Positions 1-9,809 of a stretch of 38,156 nucleotides of DNA are shown piece after piece (the stretch's first letter is position 1; the number at the start of each line of letters is the position of its first letter). Under the pieces are notes generated by a model. It saw nothing but the letters and a program-made list of their open reading frames with translations. It made no database searches and was not told the origin of the DNA. Where the stretch lies: assembly GCA_013306675.1 (NCBI GenBank), contig JABLUY010000302.1:1-38156 (forward strand), in the 5' to 3' direction. Both the position numbers and the translations under genes were made by a program. The stretch comes from Thraustochytrium sp. TN22 (lineage: Eukaryota > Sar > Bigyra > Thraustochytrida > Thraustochytriidae).

Positions 1-183
1 GCCGCCGCCGCCGTTCGCGCTCTGCCGCGCGCCGCCGCGGCCTGCGCTGGCTGGGACGCGGCGGCGGTGGCGCGGCGCCGCGCCCGTCGTTGACTACGCG
101 GCCGGCGTGGCCGCGCTGCCGCTCGTCCGCGGCGCGGCGAGCAGCGACCCGAGGGCCTCGCGGCCACCGCGCCGCGAAGAACC

Positions 184-275
184 AGCCCAGCCCAGCCCAG
201 CCGAGCCGAGCCGAGCCGAGCCCTCGCTCGGGCGCGAGGCGAGGCGAGGCGAGGCGAGGCGAGGCGAGGCGAGGC
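184..275. repeat. Pentamer microsatellites (CCCAG/CCGAG)n and (GAGGC)n
   Basis: Positions 184-221 are pentamers of the CCCAG/CCGAG type, and 236-275 are near-perfect GAGGC units. A five-base period disrupts any reading frame, so this supports noncoding status. Confidence 0.85.
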
Positions 276-308
276 GGGTGGGCCGCGGGTTCTCGCGCTG
301 CGGCGCGT

Positions 309-355
309 GCAGCTGCTCGAGCAGCTGCTCGAGCAGCTGCTCGAGCAGCTGCTCG
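309..355. repeat. 12-bp palindromic tandem repeat carrying four CAGCTG E-boxes
   Basis: Four copies of the 12-mer GCAGCTGCTCGA (the last lacks one base) lie head to tail at 309-355. The array is self-complementary because CAGCTG and CTCGAG are each palindromes. CAGCTG therefore recurs at 310, 322, 334 and 346. Confidence 0.9.
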
Positions 356-620
356 TCGACAGCCAGGACGGCCTCGAGGAGGACGAGCGGAGCGCGGAGC
401 GGAGGGGAGAGCGGTCAGCGGAGGAGGGCCGCGAGGCGGAGAGGCGAGGCGACGGGCGCGAGGCGCGGGTGGCGTGCGAGGTGCGGCGCGGGCTGCCGCG
501 GGCTGCGCGGGGAGGAGTTCTCGGGGAGGGAGCGCGGGACCGACAAGCACCAAGAACTCGCAGGCGTGGTGAAGCGAAAGGGCCGGGCGTGGCGGCTGGC
601 CGGCGGGGAGAGGCGGAGCT

Positions 621-660
621 CGCAACGCAACACAACGCAACGCAACGCAACGCAACGCAA
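621..660. repeat. (CGCAA)8 pentamer microsatellite
   Basis: Eight tandem CGCAA units, one of them CACAA, fill 621-660. No coding role is visible. Confidence 0.9.
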
Positions 661-825
661 TGCCGCGCAAGCGCTGCATCGTGGTGAAGCGGGAGGAGCT
701 CGCGGCGGTCCGGACGGCGGCGAGTGGACCGGGCGCCGCTCGTGGGAGACCAAGGTGGCGGGCGCGCTGGCGGGCCGCTGCCTGTCTACTTGAAGAGGGC
801 GAGCGAGGGTGAAGGGTTCGCGAGC

Positions 826-900
826 GAGGCTGGAGATTCGTCGTGGCGGCGAGGCTGGAGATTCGTCGTGGCGGCGTGGCTGGAGGTTCGTCGTGGTGGC
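826..900. repeat. 25-bp direct repeat, three copies
   Basis: Copies at 826-850 and 851-875 are identical. The copy at 876-900 differs at three positions. The unit begins GAGGCTGGAGATTCG. The array sits about 170 bp beyond the end of the neighbouring minus-strand gene. Confidence 0.9.
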
Positions 901-1071
901 CTGGGCTCGCGTCAGGCGGCGAAGCGCTGCGCGGGGCTGCGAGTGGCGTAGTGTACATCATACATAAGATAGGTTGTGCTGTGATAACTTATGAGGGCAA
1001 ATGCCGATGTGATGCGCTTGTGCGTGCGCTTGTGCGTGTGTACGGGCAGCGGCCGTTCAGAAAGTGGTCAA

Positions 1072-4000
1072 TCAGAGAAAGTTGGGGGCGCAGGGCGCGG
1101 CGTTGGAGGAGAGCTTGTCGAAGACGAGGACGGAGTCGCCGACGAAGCGGTCGCCGTGCTCGATGGGCCAGCTCACAACGTCGGAGGAAGAGAGGCTCGG
1201 GCGCTCAGGGAACTCGTAGAGCGAGCGGCAGGCGATGAGCTCGTCGGGGCGGTCGTAGGCGACGGTGTAGGTGATGAGGATGCCGACGCAGTAGCCTTCG
1301 GTGTCGCAGAGCGTGAAGCTGCAGGTGAGGCGCACGCCGTGCTCGCTGTTGGTGAGCGAGGCGGCATAGGTGTGCTCGGGCAGCTCGCCGAACCAGAGCA
1401 CGGGTCCGTCCATCTGAAGCGGGCGCTCCTGGCCGTCGGTGCGGTACTCGTAGACGGACTGCAGGTTCATGGGCGCGTTGCCGTCGCCGATGCGAAAGTA
1501 GACGGCGCGGTTGGTGCCGCTGCCGACGACCTTGAAGGAGAGGTCCTTGTAGGCGCTGTTGATGGCCTTGGCGGCGACCTTGTTGAAGACGCCGGTGCGG
1601 CCGCAGAGCAGGTCGTTGGTGAAGTGGTCTTCAAAAATTTCCTGGCCCTCGGCCATGCGCACGCGCCAGCGCGCGGAGAGGAGCGCGAAGGAGGGGCTGA
1701 CGCGGATGGCGTCCCAAAACTTGACGCGGCGCGCCTCGCGGCGGCTCGTGACGAGCGAGCTCAGAAACTGGCGGAGCAGCTGGACGTCGTCGGTCTCGAG
1801 CGGCGTGTCGCCAAGGCAGAGCAGCTCGCCGGCGGCGGCGCCGGAGAGGGTTTCCTCGAGGCACGAGCGCATGACGCTCTCGAAGCGCGAGATGAGCTTG
1901 CGGATGCCCCTGCGCTGCAGCGCGCTCTGCGTGAGCTCGGCCAGCTCGCCCTGGTTCTGCGGGCGGTCGGCGTAGTCGCTGGCCTTGACCTGACACGAGC
2001 AAAAGAAGTCCATGATGCGCTGGCTCGTGTCCTGGTCCGCGGCGATGGTGGACAGCACCTTCTCGCCGATGTCGGCTGAGTCGAAGCGCGGGCGACCAGT
2101 GAATGCTGTTCCGGCCTCGGCCTCGGCGCCGCTGCCGCCTAAGGGCGAGCTGTTCAGGGACAAGCTGGGGCTGTCGGGCGGCAGGCCGTCGTCGGAGCCG
2201 CTCGCAGTGAGCTCGCGCGAATGCTGGTCCGCGGCGCCGTCAGGCGCCGAGGCGTGCGTGCGGGGCGAGAGGCCGCCGCCCACAATGTCGCTGTCGGCGC
2301 CGAGCGCCGCCGACTCCGCGTTGAAGAGCGAGTCGGCGAGGTCCTGCGACTTGAGTGCCTCGCAAAAGACGGGCGTGGTGATGCGCGAGGTGATCTCGCT
2401 CTGCAGCATGTAGCGGCGCGAGCGGCGCGTCTCCTGTGCTTCGGCGCGCTCGCGCTTGCAGTACTCGAGCAGTGCCTTGAGCAGCGACTCGCGCGTTTCG
2501 GCGCAAAGGCGGACGCGGCGGCCGCCGCGCTGGGCCGGACCAGCCGCGTCGCCGGCGCCGGCGCCGGCGGCGCGGGTCGAGCCGCTGGCGTTCGCGCCGG
2601 CGCTGGCGCCGGCGCTCGTGCAGGGCGTGGGCGTGGGCGTGGGCGACTTGCGCTTGGTGGCCTGTGAGTCGTCCTCGCTGCCGGAGGTCTCCATTGAACG
2701 GGGGATGCGGGGCTCCGCCTTGATGACTGGCATCGTTGGCAGCGAGGAGGAGGAGGAGGACGAGGACGACGACGAGGAGGAGGAGGAGGGGGGTGGCTTG
2801 GACGAGCAGGCTTTGGCGCCCTCGACCTTGATGGGCGTTTCACCCGGATCCTGCTCACGGCGGCGGCGCAGAACCGTTCGCGCCGAGGTGAGCTTGAAGG
2901 GCGTGGTCTCGCCGACACCAAGCAGGCGCAGCCAGCCGGGGCGCGTCGGGTCTTCCTCGAAAACAAGCATGAAGAGACAGTGCTCCGCGTTGCTGGTGTG
3001 CTTGTGGCCGGTCCAGCGGTAGTCCCAGCCCATGTGGTCCTCATTGGCGTAGAGGCTGGCGAGACAGGGCGCCTCGTGCTCGACGCGGCACGGCAGATAC
3101 TCGTTGCGTGGGTCCTGCTTGCCGCGCTCGACGCTGCGCATGAACTTGATGCTGGCGCCGCCCTCCTCGCGGATGCTGGTGACCTTTTGGCTGGCGTGCA
3201 GGTCGAGCACGGCCCAGGCGTGCAGCGGGGCGCCGCGCGCGGCGCTCGGATCCAGGCGCACGACGCCCTTGACGGCGCACCCGCAAAATCCCTTGGCGTT
3301 GTGTTTGGACGTGGGCCCGCACTGCGGGAAGCACCGCAGGTTCTTGGTGCGCGTGCGCGAATTCCAGCGCCGCTCGTAGCACGGTTTGAAGGACATGACG
3401 CGCTGATCGTCGCGCAGCGCGAAGATCTCCACGTGAGCGGCTGCGCCTGCGTGGCGCGAAGTGGCCGCAGGCGCCTCTGGGGGCGCAGGCGGCGCGTCTG
3501 GCGGCGCGAGCGACGGCACGTGCGGCGGCGCGTGCGGCGCATCGGGCAGTTCCGGTAAGTCGGTGAGCGAGAGCACGTGCGCGCGCAGGCTCTCGTCCGC
3601 CATGTCCAGGTCCAGGCCGAGGTCCACCGCGTGGGGATTCTGATGCAGTACCTCGTCCTGGTGGTGCTGGAGCTGGTGGTCGAGTTCGCCGTGATGCTGG
3701 TGCTGGATGGCGCTGCAAGTACTGCTCGTGGGCGGCCTCGACATGGCGTCCGCGGCCGAGAAGCCCTTCCGCATGTCCCCGCCAAACTCGTCCTCGGGTG
3801 CCAGGTCGTGGCTCAGCACGTGCATGGCTTCCATCGCATTGAGCGGCGGCAGCCCATACAGATAGCCGCCGTCCCCCCAGGGGCTCGTGGCGCTCCCGCT
3901 GTGCGAGTCGCCGCCGCCCGCGTGTGACGACTGCAGGTGCTGTACATATTGCTGGTGCTGCAAATGGTGGTGCACATGCTGCACCTGCTGCGCGTGCTGC

Positions 4001-4182
4001 AGCCTGCGCATCGACCCCGCCGACCCCGCCGAGGACGAGGGCGACGGCGAAGACGCCGACGAGGCGGAGAACTCCCACACGGGTGTGCCGTCGTCCACGC
4101 TGCCGGCGCTGCTGGAGCTCGAGGCCGCGCCGTACATCTCCTGCTCGCTCAGGTCCGCGTCCGAGTCGCCGCCCGAGCGCGC

Positions 4183-4214
<32 letters not shown>

Positions 4215-4234
4215 CGCCGGCCTCGCCCGGGTCT

Positions 4235-4291
<57 letters not shown>

Positions 4292-4365
4292 CGCTGCAGC
4301 CGCGCGGCGCGTGCGCCTTCTGGCCCGGCGTCCGCCCGCGCGCCGGTCCCTGCCAGCGTCAGCAT
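1072..4365 (-). CDS. Probable transcription regulator with two unrecognised domains
   Basis: Predicted 1097 residues. I chose the ATG at 4365 because the frame stays open upstream only through Arg/Ala-rich and GA-microsatellite sequence that does not look coding. Residues 1-120 are Ala/Gly/Arg and Ser rich. About 130-280 is rich in His, Gln and acidic residues, like an activation region. A compact domain at about 305-505 contains cysteines at 329, 345, 349, 361 and 363 and His355, a possible metal site. Two sumoylation consensus sites follow, IKVE at 512 and IKAE at 548, on either side of a long serine run. A basic helix-like stretch (about 617-678) precedes a folded C-terminal domain (about 755-1097) rich in aromatic and beta-type sequence. 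I recognise neither domain. The regulator call rests on architecture, composition and the SUMO motifs, not on homology. It could instead be another kind of nuclear scaffold. Confidence 0.7.
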
Positions 4366-4565
4366 CGGAAGTCGCGCCACGCCACCGTGACCGACGCGCG
4401 CCGCCGCCCGCCGCCCGCGCCGCGCCGCGCCCTGGCTGCGCGTCCGCCGGCCTCGCCGCGCCGCGCCGCCGCGCCGCGCCGCGCCGCCGCGCCGAGAGCG
4501 GAGTCGAGCGCGAGCGCGAGGCGCGCGAGGGCGCTTTGCTGGACGGCGAGCTGGTGGGTATGGAT

Positions 4566-4622
4566 GGATAGATAGAGAGAGAGAGAGAGAGATAGACAGA
4601 CAGATGGACAGAGAGAGAGAGC
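4566..4622. repeat. GATA/GA microsatellite upstream of the regulator gene
   Basis: Runs of GATA, GA and GACA units lie about 200 bp before the chosen start at 4365. Read as protein they would give Ser/Leu/Ile simple sequence, one reason for not extending the gene through them. Confidence 0.85.
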
Positions 4623-4906
4623 AGATCGGTGGCCACGCCGCGAGCGACGCGGGCGCGCGCGCGCCGGAGAGGGTCTGCCCGACTCTGCCGCGCCGCGCGG
4701 CGGGCCAAGTTCGCCAACGATGGCTGTCTGTCTGGCTGGACCGCTCGCGAGCAGCGGAGCGAGCGCGCGGGCGAAGCTTCCGCCGCTGCGAGCGGGCCTT
4801 TGAGCGAGCGACAGCCAACTTGAACTTGAAGGCAAGCAAGCTGAGCGATCCGTCCACAGATTCTCTCACAGGCAGTCCGGCCACGCGCCCTGCTGCGGCC
4901 CCAGCC

Positions 4907-5015
4907 CTGCGCTGCGCTGCGCTGCGCTGCGCTGCGCCGGCCGTGCAGGGGCGGTGAGGCCTGCGGCAGCAGGCTTCCCGGGCCCGCGCCTCGCGCTGCG
5001 CTGCGCTGCGCTGCG
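4907..5015. repeat. Two (GCTGC)n pentamer arrays
   Basis: Pentamer arrays occupy about 4907-4936 and 4993-5015, separated by unrelated GC-rich sequence. No coding signal accompanies them. Confidence 0.85.
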
Positions 5016-5230
5016 TGGCAGGCCGAGCAAGCGCGCGAGCTGAGGACGTTCGAGGCGAGGCGGCGAGCGAGAGAGGTCGCCGCTGCCGCCGGGCCTGCCT
5101 GCGGCGCGGCTGAACCGGCCGGCGGGACCAATTCTTGCTTGCGCCCGCCGTCGCGTCGCCGTCTTGGTCGCTGCGCTCGCGGCTGCTGCCGCACGCGGCA
5201 CGGGCAGACAAGCGCTCACGGCCGAGTCGT

Positions 5231-5280
5231 GGCGCCTGGCGTGGCCTGGCGTTGCCTGGCGTGGCCTGGCGTGGCCTGGC
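5231..5280. repeat. 10-bp tandem repeat, five copies
   Basis: Five decamers of the form GTGGCCTGGC (first and third slightly diverged) fill this interval exactly. Confidence 0.9.
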
Positions 5281-5961
5281 AGCTGGCTTGCTCGCGCGCG
5301 ATGCGACGGAGCGAGCGAAGCGCTCGTGCGGCCGGCGCGCGCCTGCGGCCGGCCTGGCCCGGCGACCCGTGAGCCACTGCGCACACGGACACGCCGATCA
5401 AGGCGGTGACTCGGAGCGCCAGCGCTTTTGACCTGCTGGGCGCCGCCCACGCTCGCTCGCGTCGGCTCGGCTCGCGCAGGAAGCGGCCGCGCTCACGGGC
5501 AGGCTGCCGCTGCGCCGCCGGCACTGCCCGGCAGGCTCGCTGCGGCTGCGCTCTCGCCGAGTCTCGCGAGAATCGCAGCCAGGCGCTGCGCTCGCTCGCT
5601 TGCGATTCGCGGGCGGTCCGTGTTTTGCTGCTTAGGCGGCGGACCCGGCGGACTGTGTTGAGCCCGAGGTCGCGCTGACCAGCTGGCGCATGAGCGAGCG
5701 AGCTCAACAACCAACTTGAACTGGCAAGGACCGCCAAGTCGCCGCTTTTCTCCACCGACAATGAGCCTGCGCGGCCAACTTGAAGTCGCGGCCCGGCCAA
5801 CCCACTTCATAACCTCGTTCGCCAGTAAGCGATACCAAGTGAGCGCGCCTCGGCAAGACACGTACCTGCACGCACTGCCACGCACTGCCTGCCACGCACC
5901 GGAGCAAGGTTGGCTGCGCGGCAGGGCCTAGCCGCTCCACGGTGCGCCGCGGGGGCTTACT

Positions 5962-5980
5962 TGCAACGTAGAACGTTGCA
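5962..5980. repeat. Perfect 8-bp inverted repeat
   Basis: TGCAACGT at 5962-5969 is mirrored by ACGTTGCA at 5973-5980 with three bases between. It could be a dimeric protein-binding site or chance. No transcript context is known. Confidence 0.6.
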
Positions 5981-7311
5981 GCAGAGGGTGGAATCGTGGC
6001 GCCGCGCACAGCGCGCAGCGCTTCGCTCGGTGCGCCTGCTTCCTTCCTGGCAGTGAGAGAGTGGCAGTTCATCATTGCAGGTAGCTGAAAGGTAAGCTAC
6101 GAGACGTATGCGACGAGAGCAGCAGCCTGCCGAGTCGGCGCGATCGCACTTCTGCCGACTCCCGACGAATCGACGGCAATTGACGACTCGCGACCTCCCG
6201 TGGGAGACCTGGCTGGCCACCGCTGGGCTCTGATCTGACACGGTCAGGCTCCGGCTTGCTCAAATGCCGTGGTTGCTGCAACTTGCTGGTTGCCGGCCAG
6301 CCTGAGGCGGCGGCCGCCAAAGGTCGCGGCCGCCAAATGCATCAAAGAACCTAAAGCTCCTTGCAGTGTCGCGCGCTGTCGCAATCGGCCTTGCTGTCAG
6401 TTCGCCCTGGGAGCGCCCCGTCTTTCGAGCCGGCAGTGTAGCTAGTACTGGCTCACTGCAGGCCCCAGTGGTTCGCCGTGGCGTGCGAGGTCACGTTAGC
6501 GCGGCCACCGCGGGGCGCGGCGAGGCGGCGAGCGCGGCTCGGCGAGGCTCGGCGGGCTCGGCGAGGCTCGGCGAGCGCCGCAGCAGCGTATCCTGGACCG
6601 TCTGCGCTGATCAGGCCGCGACCACGGCTGCGTTCGCGTTCCCATCAAAACTCAGCGGGCCGCCGTCGAGCGGCCGCCTTAGCTAGCTGGCCCCAGCGGC
6701 CGGCGGCAGCCCCCTCCCCAAGGCTTTGCGCTCGTGGGGGAGCCGCGAACTACGACAGGTGCGAGGTCTGGCAAGCCGCTGTACTGCCACCTCTGTTCAG
6801 GTAGTACTTGTAGGCGTCCTCGCGCACCACCGACGGCCTGACGATCGCTTTTACGACGCTGACGCGCCCCGGCCCAACCTCCCACGACACAGGCTGCCAG
6901 TGCTGGCGCGTCGCATTCGGACCTCTCCTCGGAACCGGACCTGGCGGGCGTTGAGCTTACAGCCGGGCATGTCGGAGTCAGAGGGCAGGGCAGTACGGGC
7001 TGCCAAAGATGCGACTGGATGCACGCACGCTCGCTCTCGATCTTGAACGCGCGAGTAGCATTTTCAGACGGTGGGTTGAAACTTGAGTCTGAAAGGGTTG
7101 CTCGGTGCGACCTCTCGCCTAGCCGTCGTGCAGTGCACACTGCAGGCGCGTGTCAGATCTTTCGGAATCGTACAAGTTGACGTGGGATCACCGAGCTGCC
7201 TGACGCCTGCTTGGCTCAACAGGAGACCAGTCAATTCGCGGCCGGTTCAAATGGCCAATTCGCTGCCGATTCAATCCCTTCGCTTACGCCTGGTTCAAAA
7301 ACGAGCAACTT

Positions 7312-7452
7312 CCCCACGAGCATGATCAGAAGGATTCACGAGGGAAATCAGTCCAGCCTTGCTGCCTTGGACCGACCGTGGTTCTGGTGCCTTGCAAAAC
7401 ATCCCCACGAGCATGATCAGAACGAATCACGTGGGAAATCAGTCCAGCCTTG
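7312..7452. repeat. 50-bp direct repeat, two copies
   Basis: Copies at 7312-7361 and 7403-7452 match at 47 of 50 positions and are separated by 41 bp. Each starts CCCCACGAGCATGATCAG and ends CAGTCCAGCCTTG. Nothing around them resembles a mobile element or a gene. Confidence 0.85.
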
Positions 7453-7938
7453 GACCCGCATCGTCTGCCAGTGCCATCGGCTGACGAAACCGGTCCAGGT
7501 CCGGCGGCCTGTCGACACCGTCTTGAAATGACGCTAACCTGACTTTGGATACCTGCGTTTGTTTCACGGGCCACGGACCGAGCAGGGACAAATGCCGAGC
7601 CCGCTTCGTCAGCCAACCCGCCAGCAAGCTCGCCAGCCAGCCCTCGAGTCCTGGCGGAATCGGCCGACGGCAGACAGCGGCACATTGCTCACCATGCGTT
7701 CATTTGGCCTGGCCAAGGTCATCACCTTTTCCTGGGAAAGAAAAAAAAAAAGATCACTTTCATGTTGCGTTTGTTCTACGTGAGTAACTTGTGCATTGCC
7801 ATGTTGGCGAGTACCATACAGTTGTGTTGTTTTCTTCATTGTTCGTCGTCCTTCATCTTCTACTCTCTCTCTCTCTCGCGTCGCTTGGGCTCGCCTGGGC
7901 TCAAGCTCGCCTCTCGCGCGTCTAGCTAGCTAGCTAGG

Positions 7939-8984
7939 TCAGGCATCATCATCGTCGTCGTCGTCGCCAAGATCAAGCTTGTTGATGCGCGCCTCGAGGG
8001 CGTCATCATCGTCGTCGTCGCCAGCACCGGCGCCGACGTCATCATCGTCTTCGTCGTCCAGGTCGAGGCCGGCGGAGGCCAGAAGCTCGTCGTCGTCGAG
8101 CATGTCAAAGTTCTCGTCGCCCTGGCCGTTGAGGTCAAGGTCGTCGTCATTCTGGCCCCAGCCGTGCGGGTCTTCGGACTCGACGTGCGCGGTGGCGTCG
8201 TCCGGGCCAGAACCCGGCTCAGGCGAAGCGGGCGAGGCCTCGTCCTTGACGCCCGCCTCCTCGCCAGAGCCGCCCGAGACCTGGTAGGCCTCCTTGATGA
8301 GCGAGACGCGATAAAAGTAGTTGCGCCAAAAGTCGCGCTCCGAGACCTCCTTGGGCACGAGTTTGAAGCGCTGGTCGCGCAGGTTCGGGTCGGCCTCAAT
8401 GACAGCCACTGCGTCCAACGCGCGCTCCTCAAAGTCGAATTTAAAGTCCACCGCATCCGGCGGCGGCACAAGGAACGTCTTGTCGTCTTTGGACAGCTCC
8501 AGGATGCGCCCGCGGATCGCCTCTGCGAACTGCTTGCTCGCCGCCTCCTCCCACGGCAGCACGCCCTCGGACCCGCTGGTCACGCTCGCAGCCGCCGCCT
8601 CCATCTGCTCCACCAGCGCGCGCCGCCGCTGCTCAGCCGCCTCGGCCGCCTCCTTCATGCGCTCCGCCAAGGGCTGCGCCTGCTTGGCCAAATCCTGCGC
8701 CTGCTCCGCCAGCGCCGCCGACTTGCTCGACATCCACCCCCACAGCGACGCCGCCTCCGCCTGCACGGCGCTCAGATCCGGCGCCTTGAACAGCCGCGCC
8801 TTGACCTCGTCATCATCGTGGTGCGTCTGCACCTCCAGCTTCTTGCCGCTCAGCTCGGGCCACGCGCCGCGCGCCTGACGCGCCGCCTCATCGCGCGCCG
8901 CCGCCTCTGCGTCGGGCGCCTCTTCTGCGGCCGCCGAATCTGCCCGCGCGTCCTTTGCCTGCTGCTCCTGCTGCTCCAGCACCA

Positions 8985-9017
<33 letters not shown>

Positions 9018-9162
9018 TCTGCTGCGCGCCCTCGGCCTCGTCCTGCGCCGCCGGCTCCTGCGCCGCCGCCGTCTGCTCCTGCAGCGCCTGCTGCGGCTCC
9101 TGCGCCTGCTGCGGCTCCTGCACCTGCTCCGCCTGCGCCTGCGCCTGCGCCTCCTCCGCCAT
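7939..9162 (-). CDS. BSD-domain-containing protein (BSDC1/SYAP1-like)
   Basis: Predicted 407 residues. The ATG at 9162 has a good context (A at -3, G at +4). The first 75 or so residues are Gln/Glu/Ala simple sequence from hexamer repeats. A middle helical segment (about 125-205) is rich in Ala, Glu and Gln and probably coiled coil. A BSD domain lies at about 228-295, with the characteristic Phe-Trp-x-x-Tyr-Phe core (FWRNYFYRV) and a downstream Leu-Ile-Lys. The C-terminal 110 residues are strongly acidic with aspartate runs. BSD domains occur in TFIIH p62 and in the synapse-associated and BSDC1 families; the domain placed after a helical N-terminal half and before an acidic tail is most like the latter. 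Cellular function is not established by the sequence. It is divergent from the tyrosinase fusion across 647 bp. Confidence 0.85.
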
Positions 9163-9809
9163 CTTGCCGCCTCCGCGCGCGCGCGCGCGCGCCGCGCCCT
9201 CCGCGCGCGCCTTCTAGACCGCCTCCTTGACGGCGCTCGCCTGCGCCGCTGCTGCCTTCCCCCCCGCCGCCGCCGCCGCCGCCGCCGCCAGTGCCGCGCC
9301 CGGGCCCGCCGCGAGCGCGCGCGCCGCCGCTTCCGCCGCTTCCACCGCCGCCGCCGCCGCCGCTCGCCGCGCGCCGCGTTGCGCCTCTGCCGCGCGCGCG
9401 CTCTTCGCTGCGCTCGTGCTCGTGCTCATGCTCATGCACATCCGCATGCTCATCATGCCCATGCTCAGCGCCGCGCTGGCCGGACGCTGACCGCGGCGCG
9501 CCGCGCGCCGCGCGCCGCGCGCCCGCGCGCCGCGCCGCCGCCGCGCCGCGCGCCGCCGCCGCGGGCTCGCGCCGCCGCGCCCCGAGCGGCAGGATCAGAA
9601 AGAAAGGTCCGCGCGGGACCGGGACCGCGGCCGACGGTCCCAAACGGGCAAACGCGGCCGCGCTCGCGGAGGACCCGAAGTACTAGAAGTGGTACGAGCG
9701 CGACGCGGGCGCGGAGGTCGGCGCGGCCCCAAGGCGCGCGGCGTCGAAGCCTGCCTCCGAGGCCAGGAGCTCGGCGAGACGTGCGAGCACCCGCGCGCAA
9801 CGAAGCACC
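9163..9809. promoter_or_regulatory. Divergent intergenic region between the BSD gene and the tyrosinase fusion
   Basis: These 647 bp separate two divergent start codons and so must hold both promoters. The left part has alternating GC dinucleotides (about 9175-9192) that could adopt Z-DNA, followed by GCC-trinucleotide runs. I see no clear TATA element. Open frames across it are Ala/Arg/Gly simple sequence and are not supported as genes. Confidence 0.5.

Larger units (their letters stand above)
1..1071. other. Gene-free, repeat-rich intergenic region
   Basis: I see no convincing gene here. The open frames are Arg/Ala/Ser low-complexity products of short tandem repeats. The region lies downstream of the stop codon of the large minus-strand gene that follows. 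Toward its right end (about 950-1070) the GC content drops, as expected for a 3' flank. The tandem repeats are listed separately. Confidence 0.6.
4366..7938. other. 3.6-kb region without a supportable gene
   Basis: This stretch separates two minus-strand genes. Codon-position G/C bias, obvious in neighbouring genes, is absent, and open frames are short, Arg-rich and overlapping. It contains microsatellites, a 10-bp array, a 50-bp direct repeat, the decamer CCAACTTGAA three times (4815, 5711 and 5775) and a perfect 8-bp inverted repeat. A lineage-specific noncoding RNA or a spliced gene cannot be excluded. Confidence 0.55.

Noticed and set aside
4366-5211. Upstream extension of the regulator frame
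   Set aside because: The added ~280 residues translate pentamer and GA microsatellites into Arg/Ala and Ser/Leu runs. The ATG at 4365 is a more credible start.
4561-5280. Possible CRISPR or structured satellite
   Set aside because: The repeats are simple 2-10-bp microsatellites without spacers, and the genome is eukaryotic.
7232-7256. GGTTCAAAT sequence resembling a tRNA T-arm
   Set aside because: The base after the loop is G instead of the required C, and no acceptor or anticodon stem can be built around it.
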